64,000 bases of DNA from Hermatobates lingyangjiaoensis (lineage: Eukaryota; Arthropoda; Insecta; Hemiptera; Hermatobatidae), in contig JAPFBL010000104.1 in NCBI GenBank assembly GCA_026182355.1, forward strand, positions 1,481,501 to 1,545,500, in the 5' to 3' direction. This document shows, piece by piece, positions 42,033-53,200 of the stretch. The notes below the pieces were generated by a model. That model was not told the origin of the DNA and ran no database searches. It saw nothing but the letters and a program-made list of their open reading frames with translations. A program made the translations under genes and the position numbers. How positions within the stretch are numbered: position 1 is the stretch's first letter; each line of letters begins with the position of its first letter.

Positions 42033-44550
42033 ATGGCTGAGGACAGCAGAAACATGGACTCATGTAACATGTCGACTATCGGAAGAATATTGTATACTGT
42101 GGATATAGTGACAAGAACTCAATTTAGAAAACTTGAAAAACTTAATAAGAAGCAAGTTTCAGCAAGATATGGTCAGATTTTTAACAATGTATGTTTACAG
42201 GAGGGGCTGCTACCAAAATTTACTAATATCAAAACCTATGACCCAGCAGCCCGTGAGGAACGCTTCACCAAGGAATACAGAAGGACTCTTTTGGAATATG
42301 AAGCTACAAAATGTGAGAAAAAATCGGAGTTGTTATTGGACGAAATCTCTAAATTGAGAAGGGAACTTACTATTAGACTAGATCACTCACCACACAAAGA
42401 AGAATTACTTAATTTTATTGACGAATCTAAAATCCATGAAGAAGAAGTTGTATCCACTCGAATTAGAAAGAAATTGAATAATCTATACGATGGTAATATT
42501 TGCTTACCTGAAAATAAGGAAAATTTCATTAATCTATCTGGTCATGATCTTACTGAAAATCAGAAAACACTACTATCACTTGGTTTGAAATGTCATTATA
42601 GACCAAAATTCGACTCTACAAGAAAAGCTGTAGAACTGGAAATGTTATATAACTCTATTCTGAAACTGGAAGACCAAGAAATCATAACGGTGAACTCGGC
42701 ACTCCAGGACCAACTGAAAGCTGAAGCCACGAAACAAAGAGGTACCAAAGGAAGCACTATACTAACTAAGGAATTGAGAGAAGCTGCCAAAGAACTAAGG
42801 GAACATCCAGATATCATAGTAAGACGGGCTGATAAATCAAACTCTCTTGTAGTTATGGACAAATGTGAATACAAAAGGAAGCTAGACGAAATACTCTCAG
42901 ACAGCACGAAATTCAAAAAGATTTCACGCAACCCTACAAGCAATTTTAAAAACCAAAGTGAATAAGATTATAGCAGCAGTCAACAAAGGAAAATCTGAAA
43001 AAGTTCTGCATCCCATAATTGGTGAATATAGTCCAGCATACCTCTATGGCACTGTGAAAATTCACAAAGTCGGTAACCCACTCCGTCCTATCATCTCGCA
43101 GGTTACCAGTCCCACTTATCATCTGGCAAAAGAACTAAACAATATTATATCTCCCTACATGCCGGCTAGATACATGATTAAATCAACTGATGAATTCCTG
43201 GATATTATTAAAGAACTCAAACCTGAAGGGACTATTGCATCATTGGACGTGGAAGCATTATTCACGAATGTTCCTGTAAAAGAAACTATAGACATCATTT
43301 GTAATTATGTGTACTCCAACAATAACATACCACCACCTCCTTTAAGCAAAGAACAGCTAAATAAACTACTCCAAGCATGTACGATGGAAAACCCATTCAT
43401 AAATATAGATGGATCTATGTATTTGCAGACTGATGGGGTTGCCATGGGTTCACCTTTAGGAGTAACTCTGGCTAACTATTATATGTGTCATGTAGAAAAC
43501 AATGTCATGAGGAACAGGCCAGAAATTAAGCCTCAGATTTACTGCAGGTATGTTGATGATTGTTTTGTCATATCAAACAGCATAGAACAGATCGAAGCCC
43601 TGAAAAATGCCTTTGAAGAAGAGTCAGACTTAAAATTTACAATAGAGAGATCCATAAACAAGAAAATCAATTTCTTGGATGTAAATATCAATATACAAAA
43701 TGGAAAGGTGGAAACTTCAGTACATATCAAATCATCTAATACTTCCAACTACCTCAATGCCCATAGTGAATGCCCGCAACGCTACAAAGACTCAACAATA
43801 AAAGCCCTAGTACACAGGACCTACAAAATAGCTTCAAACTGGGAGATTTTCCACACCAACATCAACAGGACCAAACAGGCATTTGTCAATAACGGCTATT
43901 CAAATGGAAAATTTGACAAAATTCTGAAAGAATATCTACACACAAGGGAACACAGGAAAGGAATTGAGAAAACAGCTGGAACCATACATAAAATATACTA
44001 CAGGAACCAATATTCTGACAGGCATAAAATTGATGAAAGGATACTAAAGGACATCATAAGAAACAACATAAAGTGCAAAAATGAAAATGATAGACTCTCA
44101 CTGGTTACTTATTATAAGAGCCCTACAATAAGTAGCCTTTTTATGACTAATAACAGCCGCTGCAAAAACTCTCCACTGAAAGAAACAAATCTAGTGTATG
44201 AGTACCAATGCAACTATGGGGACTGTGAAACCCAAAAACGCTCATACATTGGAATGACTACTACTACACTTTCTAGAAGACTGACCATGCACTTGATATC
44301 CGGAGCCCCCAAAAAACACACAGAGCAAGTCCACCATACAAAGTTAACTAGAGAAGCGCTTGTCGAAGGAACCAGAATAATAAAAAAAGAACAGGACCAG
44401 CATAGACTCAAAATAACAGAAGCCATACTCATACAGAAAACGAAGCCATATATTAATATCCAGTTGGAAAATAGTGAGAAAATATTAAAACTATTTAAAT
44501 CAACCCCAGGTCAAGTGGGACCTCTCCAGGTAGAGGCAACAAACCCCTAA
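42033..44550 (+). pseudogene. PLE polyprotein (N-domain, RT, GIY-YIG), broken by one frameshift
   Basis: The first frame (ATG 42033 to stop 42965) covers the N-terminal domain with LPENKENFINLS. The second (open to TAA 44548-44550) starts within the RT. RT blocks: GTVKIHK...PLRPIIS, SLDVEALFTNVP, DGVAMGSPLG, YVDD at 43549-43560 and INFLDVNI. The C-terminus has a C...C linker, YIGMT (about 44244), an Arg and the catalytic-type Glu in ITEAILIQ, i.e. a GIY-YIG nuclease. The shift is explained by one extra T in the TTTT run at 42944-42947. Together the two parts would be about 840 codons, usual for PLEs. PLEs copy RNA into DNA and insert it using the nuclease. Confidence 0.9.
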
Positions 44551-44669
44551 CCAGGTCACTCAACCCAATGAATTTAGACAAACAACTTTAATCCCCCAAC
44601 CTTCTCAACGAATTTTACTTCTCTTATATAAAGGAACAAATTATTTCAAAACTCATTTATGTCTTGATA

Positions 44670-44825
44670 ATGGCTGAGGACAGCAGAAACATGGACTCAT
44701 GTAACATGTCGACTATCGGAAGAATATTGTATACTGTGGATATAGTGACAAGAACTCAATTTAGAAAACTTGAAAAACTTAATAAGAAGCAAGTTTCAGC
44801 AAGATATGGTCAGATTTTTAACAAT
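44670..44825 (+). pseudogene. PLE ORF start, 3'-truncated third unit
   Basis: It repeats the first 52 codons of the ORF at 42033 and ends where the (AT)n run begins. Confidence 0.85.
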
Positions 44826-44994
44826 ATATATATATATATATATTAGTATACTTTGGGAGCAGACCTTCTTTTAAACATACTTCATTAAATATCTTGCCAA
44901 CATTAAGTTTAATATAAGTTTAAGTAGCATTCGAAACCTTGAAAAGGTATGTAGGAAACATATTAAACTTAATGTTGGCAAGATATTTAATGAA

Positions 44995-45053
<59 letters not shown>
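44826..45053. repeat. (AT)n runs and a perfect 37-39-bp inverted repeat
   Basis: (AT)n at 44826-44843 and about 44997-45053. Between them, 44877-44915 and 44960-44998 are perfect reverse complements around a 44-nt loop (ATACTTCATTAAATATC and following). RNA from here would form a stable hairpin. Confidence 0.85.
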
Positions 45054-45056
<3 letters not shown>

Positions 45057-45219
45057 ATGATCAAACCACAATAAGAAATGGGAAAACAAGACTAAGATCT
45101 TTCAACCGTAACAAGCGGTCTTCGTCTGAGTTGGGTTTTTGACTCTGTCGAAGACCGCTTGTTACGGTTGAAAGATCTTAGTCTTGCTGTCCCATTTCTT
45201 ATTGTGGTTTGATCATTGA
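45054..45219. repeat. 71-bp inverted repeat made of PLE terminal-repeat sequence
   Basis: Arms 45054-45124 and 45149-45219 pair with about two mismatches around a 24-nt loop. Each arm carries the AAGACCGCTTGTTACGGTTG segment and the GATCTTAGTCTTG segment found at 13816-13850. The hammerhead-like core is altered in both (CTGTCGA in the right arm, CAGACGA in the left), so they look inactive. The right arm continues into TTATGTGAAATCTTTATATA, also shared with 13885-13925. Confidence 0.8.
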
Positions 45220-45929
45220 TTGTTATTACACGTGTTTATGTGAAATCTTTATATATATATGGACATTTCGAAAAGCAGGCGACATATCAATTGATTATTA
45301 ATAAAAAAAAAATTCTTTTACATCACCATTATCAAATGCTGGGAAACAACAGAAAATATGTAGTTGATTGGATCTACCTTTATGGTTTTACAAGTCATAT
45401 TAACTCATTGAAGTAACTGTCAGTTTCTGATAGGTTTAAAAAGCAATTCTGTTGACCTAATTTTTGACAAAAAAATGTTGTCAATGCAAACAAATCCAGC
45501 AAACACTGCAAGTGATCCATTATTCAGAGTTGAGTTTTAATTTTTTTATAGAAATATCTTTTCTGTAATAAAAATTTTTTTATTTTTTTTAGCTTATTAA
45601 TTTTAAGCTAGATATTCGAAATTAATTAATTAGCGGTTGAACTTAATAAACTTATTATGAAATTATAAAATGTAGAACAACATTCCTTTTCTTATATGTG
45701 ATTGCTACAAAATTTTCCAATTCACTTTCTTAAAAGGTGCTATTTCTGGGGATAATTTTAATGTAATCCATCTAAAACGTTTGATCCTCTAAGCTTTTGA
45801 ATACTAAAACGTTTGATCCATATGACATCAAAAATCTTTTGGAATCAATCATAACTCAAAAGTTATACAGTTTATATAAAACTGATCCTATCAATAGTCT
45901 TTAAGAGAACGAAAAGATAATGTTGTTTA
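45220..45929. other. AT-rich intron DNA without recognised features
   Basis: Nothing supportable beyond short homopolymers. Confidence 0.4.
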
Positions 45930-46223
45930 TTATCATGTTAGGACCAAAAAATGACTTTCTCATTATTGCCGAAATATAAAAGAACACATCTTTACAATAA
46001 GGTCCGATTTAGAAAAGTAAATTTGATGAGTTGATTGGTGTGTCCTAAAGCGTCCTCAAAAACTTTTGAATACAATATCATCTACCCACATGTGCAGAGA
46101 AATCAAAAAAAATGGACCACAAAATTGTCAAAAATGGACTTTGGGGGTCTCAAAACATGTGAACCTTACAAAATCTTGAGATTGAATTATATTCATGGTG
46201 TTTATTCTTTACTCATTGTAAAA
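45930..46223 (+). mobile_element. HP palindrome element, decayed module B, just upstream of GPCR exon 2
   Basis: The block order matches module B: GACC..AAAAATGACTTTC, a variant of GAT..TTCGTCTTTA..AAGG, TTGATGAGTTGAT, then TGGACTTTGGGGGTCTCAAAACATGTG and CTTGAGATTGAATT, with a broken terminal palindrome (TTTACTCATTGTAAA) near 46207-46221. It ends about 115 bp before the splice acceptor at 46338. Confidence 0.6.
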
Positions 46224-46338
46224 TAACACACCTCATATACTTGAGAACGTTAAGGAAGTGCTTTTTTATATTAGGGATAAGCTGAGGATATCTTTTTTTT
46301 TTAAATTAAAACTTATTTGGATTAAATGTTTGTTTCAG

Positions 46339-46417
46339 CATTTGGGCTTCAGTTTTCATTCCTTGCTGCCTTTTCCTGGCTCAACATTATTGGCTTTGAT
46401 ATCTGGTGGACATTTGG
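46339..46417 (+). CDS. Methuselah-like GPCR, exon encoding TM3
   Basis: The 79-nt exon lies between TTTGTTTCAG and GG|GTAAGT. The first two bases complete the codon left open at 4364, giving Ala, and the frame then reads FGLQFSFLAAFSWLN and IIGFDIWWTF, leaving GG of a split codon. FxWLNxxxFDIWxTF is the TM3 signature of Methuselah-family receptors, so the exon follows TM2 directly. The reading is short, but motif, phase and both splice sites agree. The following exons (TM4-7) were not found by reading up to 64000. Confidence 0.85.
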
Positions 46418-49400
46418 GTAAGTGGAATTGGAAATTTGTTTTAAAATTATTTTAACTAGGTTTACTTAAATATGTCCGTTTCCTCATTATTTAATTCTAA
46501 ATATTATTATGCTACAAATAGAAATACAAGTAATTCAACAGAACACCTTGAGAGGAATGAGAAAGGGTGAAATAATGCATTGTTAAACTGGTCGATGTCA
46601 GAAGTTCATAAAAGAAGTCAAAACTTAGGTAAATCAAATGATAATCTAAAAACCGAGAGTGAAAGAGTGCGTATGATATGTTGAGAAAAATTGATTAACA
46701 TTATAGGAGTGGATCTTTTTGCTAACCCTCAAAAGACATCATTTAAGATATGAAGAGTGATTGGAGAAAAAATACGTAAACATTTTTACACTATACAAAG
46801 AAAAAACAATGTTTACGCACACTTCCATATGTTTAGTCGATGCATGTTAGTGAAAGTTCAGCTTCACGACCTCGAGCTTACAGTTGGTGATTTGTTATAA
46901 TTCTGGAAAGATTGTTTAGTTTAGGTACTTCTATAATGCTCTTGGTTCATCCTGGATATTTGACCTAGTGGAGATATATCATAAGAAGTGGTTGCAATAT
47001 GGTGTTGGTTGACTTGGAATTAGCCATGCACACTGGTGAGAGAGAGAAGCTCAACCTCAATCTTCCCTTGGTGCTATGGAAACTGACCTGCTGTGGTCGC
47101 AAGGCATACCACCCAACCAATATGTTTACTCAGCGGTTAATTATTACATATTAGGAGGGCATCTTGAGGTAAATCCCAGGTTACATTAAATTTGCTACCA
47201 AAACCACCTTAATCAAGTATTTATAATGACTGCACCGGTCCTACGAAAAAAAAAATAAAAATTTTCCTTAACAATGTGGTTAGACATATTATTGTCAACA
47301 CATGTTGTCTAAGGTACAAGCAGCTTGGAAAACTCAAAATCTACGAAAAAGCCCAGCGTTTAAATAGCATTCAGGTATAGTCATAGTAGTCAGAACTTTC
47401 CCGAACTGCTTGCTTTCACCAAAGAACTTACTGCTCAGACTTAATTGTTTGAAGTTTAGTTAACCATTAAAGAAATCAGTAAAATTTGCATGCAAGTTGA
47501 GTTGAGACGTGCATAGTAAAGCGTTCAATAATACATGTAATTGACTAGAGGTTACACATATTACTGATTCTTAGTAATTCGCATGTTTCTGACACTAAAC
47601 CACGGAAACGTTTTAGCCACTTGAATAGAAATCCTCTTAAAAACTATCACATGCAAATCACTGCCCTAAAATAAATCTTCATAACTTGGGTTTTATAAGG
47701 AAAATCACTCGTATACTATTCATTGATTGATATTATTCCAACCATCATATAATATAAATACTATTTAAAATATTAATTAAAATAACTATTGAATAGTTAC
47801 AGTCTGAATATTCGCTGTGAACCCAGGGTATACAACTACAGAAAGACCTTTCGTTCCTTCGTATATCCTTCCCGAAGCAGTATCACTACAAGTGAGTTTT
47901 CGATTTAACTCACTAATAATTGGTCCTTACATCGTGGTGCTCTAACTTCCAATTTTTTCTCTCTTGTTTATTTGACAAAAATAAAAATTATCTTAAAAAA
48001 ATATTATGAGTACTTTTTCCAATATTAACCGTTATTAACCTGACTATTTTGTACTATATTCTTGTAAACAATGTTCTGTGTATAGTGAAAAGATATTGAG
48101 AATATAATTTCAACTAATTAAGTAGACTCTGTTACATCTATTTATTTTTAAATATTATTTTAATATTATATCTGCATGCCTCGTTGGAGGACGTTACGGG
48201 TATAAGTGTTATTTACATTTTATTTAGTCTTATAATTTATTACATCTATTCAAACTGTAAATGTAATTTACGATCCAATTAAAGATCCAAGGGAAGATTG
48301 TTAGAGATTGGTTGGGAAGGTATTATTTTGTAGCAACAGCAGGGACAAGACTGGTTATGACTGTGGTGAGAAGGGAGTCATAAGGGCGTGAAGTCGGAGG
48401 AGGAATGAAAGTAGGTTCGCATCACGCGTCTTCTGCTGTAACGACGTTAGCATTATTTATTATACATGTCAGCATATATTTATTTGTTTAGTTGTGTGAC
48501 TCAATAATTTAGATTAAATTTAGAAATCGCAATCAAGCTGGGCTCAACTAAAACTGATTTATATTGTTATTACGATTAAATACAATTTGTTATATAAGAA
48601 GCGTAAATTTCAATGTAAGAAAATGTATATATCAAGGTATGCATTTCTAGTTGTTTGAGTTGCTGTTTCGCGAGTCAAGCAGAACTCATGTTCTTCTTCT
48701 CCTGATGACAACCAGGTTGAAATATTGAAGTGAGTTGTTTTGTTATTGCGTCTTCTTTTCTTGTAATTGTTTGAAGTACATAAAGGTTTTTTTTTTTATA
48801 AGAGATGCATAACAAAAGAGTGATATATAGAAACAAATGTGAAGTGGAATTAGAGATTTTGAGTTCCAACGAACGACATTCCAATCAATCTTTCATTTTA
48901 CACATAAAGCTATTTTTACACTCAGTTACATCAAACCAATTTACGTCATTAAAATTAATTAAGATATACCACTCAACGCATTCATACGTAGAGCAATGCC
49001 TGTTGTAGTTTTCCTTTTATTAGAAACATCAAAGGAATCCTAATTTTACCTTTATGTGTACTAACAAGACCAACAAAAGTGTTCAATGGTATAAAAAAGT
49101 TCAGAATAAATTGAATTGAAAATAAAAATTCCACAAAGGATAAAGGGATTAATTTTTTTTTTAACAAGGCTTCTTAATCAAGCCCCGAGTTGAAGTTTGT
49201 TTGATTGTTAATTATTTTGAAGGATTTGAATTCAACTTCTTAATTGGGATGAACAAAAGATGGTTAAGGAAGACAATTAGAAAAGAAATCAAAGCCGATT
49301 GGCGTGGAGGAGACAGGGCTGGTGGCAATGCAGTGTCACGTCTTGAGCCGTCCACTTCCATTTGCATACCAATCACGTAACTTTTCACCATTTCCATTTT

Positions 49401-49639
49401 GTTCCTTTTTGCTTGAGCACTTCATTCTGCTTAGTATTTCCAACATTAATTCAAACTTGGTGTTGATATACATTGAACAGTTTTTATTTATTTATCAAAT
49501 ACTATTCTTAAAAATTCCAGTATAAAATAAAATGGAAAAAAACTTAAGAAAAAAAATTGATGATCCAAATTTTATTGCTGGTCACACTTTTTCGTTTGTT
49601 TGGTGAAGTAAAACTTATTCATTTTGGAACTGGAAAACA
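46418..49639. other. Intron DNA downstream of GPCR exon 2, nothing recognised
   Basis: GC-richer blocks at 46840-47130 and 48285-48450 (the latter with GGGAAGGTATTATTTTGTAG and TGTAACGACG) look like decayed transposon pieces but match no family I can name. No further GPCR exon was found. Confidence 0.35.
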
Positions 49640-49748
49640 AATTAAGATGGACTGGTTTTGACACCCAGTGCTCTCAGTACGGCTACCTCAGTCTTGTATA
49701 CATTGGACATAAGGTCCTCAATAAAGACATATTCATTCATTCAATTAT
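49640..49748 (+). repeat. Possible LINE 3' end with short tandem tail
   Basis: A GC-richer segment (CTCAGTACGGCTACCTCAG) ends in CAATAAAGACATATTCATTCATTCAATT, where ATTC is repeated. CR1/L2-like non-LTR elements end with short tandem repeats instead of poly(A). No ORF is attached. Confidence 0.35.
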
Positions 49749-50696
49749 ATTGATACAGCAATAAATCAAAGAAATATATGTGAAGATGACACTCGACTAC
49801 GAGTTCTCTTCTCTTATCAACATGGTTGCTTCTCTTATTGCATGGTCATTTCCCTCAAACAGATGTTATGATAATATTTCCCACTATAACTCTCAAAACT
49901 AAATTTTGATCCAGACAAACATTGTTGTAAGTTCTTACATTTTCCGCATTACAAAATTTCTGGCTGGTATGTTCATGTTTTTTATCAATGTTTCTTTGGT
50001 CTTGCTTAAGTTGTCATTTCAGTTGTCCAGAGGAAACAGATTGCAGTCATCAATTCATTAGGACAAAAACAAATCAAAAAAAGAGCGACAGGTTTTGGTA
50101 ATATTTACCAAATTTTCTAAACTGAAGGAAAGTGGTTATAAAAACCAAATTTCGAAAATAACCTAATTTTGAAATGTTACTGACCAAACAGTTGATCACC
50201 CGTTTTGAAATATAACGCATAAAAAAAAGTGTGTACTTTTTTGTACATATTTAACATTTTCTAATTAATATGATATTTGTCAAATGACATCCTCTAATAT
50301 TACCTATTTATTTCTTTATCTTCTCGGTTGTTTAGCATAAATAAATCCTTATAGGAGTTTGGTGTGGTTTTAGGTAAATTCCAAGATGGAATAATCTACT
50401 TGCTACTTCTAGGAACTTAGTTCGCAAGTTTATAGCGTTAAACTCATATTTAAGTACTTCAGAGTATTTCAGTCATAAGAAGTTTTACTTTGGCCCTAAA
50501 GGTTTATATTAGCATGTGTTAGTTATATGAACTGGGATTGTAAAGGTGTGATACCTGTGGTGGATCAATACTTCATTTCTCGTAAGCTTTGTCAAAATAG
50601 AATTAGGTTTCTTAAAGAAAATAAAACACGTGATACTTGAAAAAATCAGTCAGACTTCCATGATTGATTGTAATTGAATGAATAAGGAAGGTTCAA
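49749..50696. other. Intron DNA without recognised features
   Basis: No supportable feature was found. Confidence 0.4.
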
Positions 50697-50815
50697 AACG
50701 CAAACATCATCGGGTAAACTTCATAAAAGAACTTAGGAATCCTCAAAACATGTAAATCCATCAAAACCTCGAGGTCAATAGTTATATTACACACATGATA
50801 ATGTAAACATTATAA
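50697..50815 (+). mobile_element. HP palindrome element, decayed 3' end of module B
   Basis: ACATCATCG..TAAACTTCATAAAA, CCTCAAAACATGTAAATCCATC and AACCTCGAGGTC align with the 3' block of 58110-58200. The terminal palindrome is degraded. Confidence 0.6.
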
Positions 50816-51009
50816 TATTTAATATAAATTAAATGCAGTAATTATATATATTCATATTATATTACTCTGCAACTGTGTAGGTCCATTCTGTAACTCGGTC
50901 CATTTATGTTAAAGTGTATTATGAAAATTAAAAATGCATTTGATATTTACAAACTTGTTATATGGAAAGTTATGATTCAAATGTTGAAATTAAGCGAGGT
51001 GGCAAAATA

Positions 51010-51600
51010 AAGGTGTAATGATTTTTAAAGATAGAAAAGGAGCCAATCGAGCCTTAAAAGATAATATTTTCGGAGAACATGGTATGATAACTTTCATAAT
51101 AGACTCCAAAAAGGGTTTTATTGGACTCATACCAGTCGATATTAGTGATGAAGATTTGATAACAGCCTGCAGTCTTCAGAAACTATGGTCAAAGTTACGA
51201 GATTAATGAGGTCTATCATCTACAAAAGAGGAAAGGGATGTATTCCTACTTTATCTGTTTTGATTCATTTTGAAGGTGATATTTTACCAAAAGAATTGTC
51301 GTTATATAGAGTCAAGTCAGAGGTTGATACGTTTGTGAGAAATCATGCTACAATTGATATCATTTTGGCCATACAATACTATAATACTTTTGCTATTTGA
51401 CTAGAGATTGACAAAACTGACGACAAGTGGTGGATATACAAAACATGTAAATGATTGCGAAGAGCTGCAAACTCCTAGATGCGCTAATTGTAAAGAAAAT
51501 CATAAATCGACAGACAAAACGTTCAGAATCTATAAAAAGTGTAAAAGAAAAATTGGTGTTTAAGAATGTTTCGTATGCAGAAGCGATGCTAAAGTTTTAA
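51010..51600 (+). pseudogene. Non-LTR retrotransposon ORF1 (gag-like) remnant
   Basis: Two overlapping frames (51018-51206 and 51185-51400), joined by a frameshift, read like the nucleic-acid-binding ORF1 of Jockey/I-type LINEs, including FKVTR-like and VP..L-like blocks. Degenerate zinc-knuckle residues follow (CANCKENHKSTDKTF near 51480-51525). Stops and frameshifts make it non-functional. It lies just upstream of an endonuclease relic, the normal ORF1-ORF2 order. Confidence 0.5.
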
Positions 51601-52028
51601 ATTAAGAATGAGTTTCTAGATAAGTCAGGGATTACTTCCCAACAATCAAAGAGTGGGATTGGTATGGAGATGCTGTTGAATATATAGGAAGAAAATAAAT
51701 AAATTAGAAGAGAGATTAATAATAATGCTAAAAATGTTTAAGTAAAAGAATATAAAGGAAATGTGGTTTCCAAAATAGAATCTAAAGTTCCGGAAAAGTG
51801 TTGGACTGCTGATTCGAGGGAGAAAACACGATTTTTAGCTGCATCGAAGGAGTGATCAGGTGATAACTATGAGAAGAAGAAGATCGAAGATGGGTCAAGA
51901 TAGGTATGGTATCTGCGAGTCGTCTCAGCGACACAACAACGGAATTAGAGGAAAGGGTTGACAATAAAGACGAGAGAAGTAATAAATTAGAGAGTAAGGT
52001 TTCACGTAGATAAGAAGAATCATAAATA

Positions 52029-53200
52029 ATGGGTGTAAACCTTAAACTAGTTCAATGGAATTGTCGTACAACTAGAAATAAATTAGATTTATATAAATAT
52101 GCTAATTATTACATCACTATATTATTAATGGAGACATAATTAAAAGAAGGAGATAATTTCAATTTATACAGTTCTAATACAGTTAGATTTTTCGGAATTA
52201 ATAATCGAGATGGTGGTTTAACTATATTGATGAAAAAGAGGATTTATTTTTATAGAGCTAATTTGAGTCTCAGAGGCCAAGTTTTAAAATGTGGGTCAGT
52301 TGTACTTGACTCAAAATTCGTATACATTCTGATATCAGTGTGTTACAGAGCTCCTAATAAAAATAATGATATAATGGAATGGAACAACTTTACTAAAGTT
52401 ATCATAATGTAAAACGGTATATAATTGGTGGTGATTTTAATGTTCACTATCCTTTGTGGGGAGCATCAATTATTACCCGAATGCAAGGACTACAGAAGAA
52501 AATTTGGATGTAGAGAATTTCATATTATCAAAAAATAGGAGTCACATGTCTTTGACGCAAAGCCATTGTTCATAATCAAATATATATTTCACTTTTGTTT
52601 CACCTGATCTTGCATTGTGTAGTTATTGGTAGGTTTAGATGATAAATAAAGTATTATTTATTTTCCTATATTATTGAAGTTCATGTCAATATATAGTTTT
52701 TGAGGTAAATACATATTATTCTTAGGTTTAATATTTAACGAATTAGAGATATTAGATAGGTATAACTGTTTAGTTAAACATTATGATGAGTCTATTATAA
52801 TTCCTTAGTAGGGACAAAAAAACGAAACAAGGTAATAATAACTTCAGATTACACAATAAAAAAAAAACAAAATAAGGCAAATTGTATTTGGTAGAATAGT
52901 GAAGGCGTGAGAGCTGTGCATTTACGTAAAGCTGCTTTTAGATTAATTCGCTTTAGTTGTTCTAGAGAGACATTTATTGAAGTTAAAAGGACAGAAGCTT
53001 TAGTTATTAAATATTAAAAAAGAAAAGAAAAGATCAGTCAGAAGAAAATGCGAGTCTATTACTCCCAAGAATGAGATTCCGGACTTTTCGGGTTTGGATG
53101 GTGATTTAAAAATAGACCACTGCTTATGGAGGGGAATAAAGAACAAGAAAAACACATAGATGATACAATCAACAACTTATGCTCTCCAAAGACTATTTGA
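52029..53200 (+). pseudogene. Non-LTR retrotransposon ORF2 remnant (APE endonuclease)
   Basis: Reading starts at MGVNLKLVQWNCR and KLDLYKYANYYITILLMET (QWN and E of the APE fold), then LTILMKKRIY, and later IIGGDFNVHYPLWGAS at about 52418-52465 and YFTFVSPDLALC near 52585-52620. These are the QWN, GDFN.H...WG and S.D..L blocks of apurinic-type LINE endonucleases. Around 52905-53040 a stretch reads VRAVHLRKAAFRLIRFS, as in the linker before RT. Many stops; no intact RT was found. The clade is probably Jockey/I-like, but unresolved. Confidence 0.6.

Larger units (their letters stand above)
41077..44825 (+). mobile_element. Penelope-like element in partial tandem (1.4 units)
   Basis: A 2637-bp unit is repeated 1.42 times. 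Bases 41077-42188 and 43714-44825 are direct repeats of 1112 bp that appear identical. The left part is a 5'-truncated copy (RT end plus endonuclease), followed by one full unit, then the first part of a third. This head-to-tail arrangement creates the pseudo-LTRs typical of PLEs. Both outer ends abut (AT)n runs (41059-41076 and 44826-44843). The near-identity of repeats suggests a recent event. Confidence 0.9.
4365..46338 (+). other. Intron of about 42 kb in the Methuselah-like GPCR gene
   Basis: It starts with GTAAGT and ends with TGTTTCAG. The donor leaves one base of a codon and the acceptor exon supplies two, so the frame is restored, and the protein then runs directly from the end of TM2 into TM3. 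The intron holds the neuroparsin-like gene, a young Ty3 element, two Penelope-like elements, nested Helitrons, SINEs and HP elements. That both exons belong to one transcript is inferred from phase and domain order. Confidence 0.75.
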
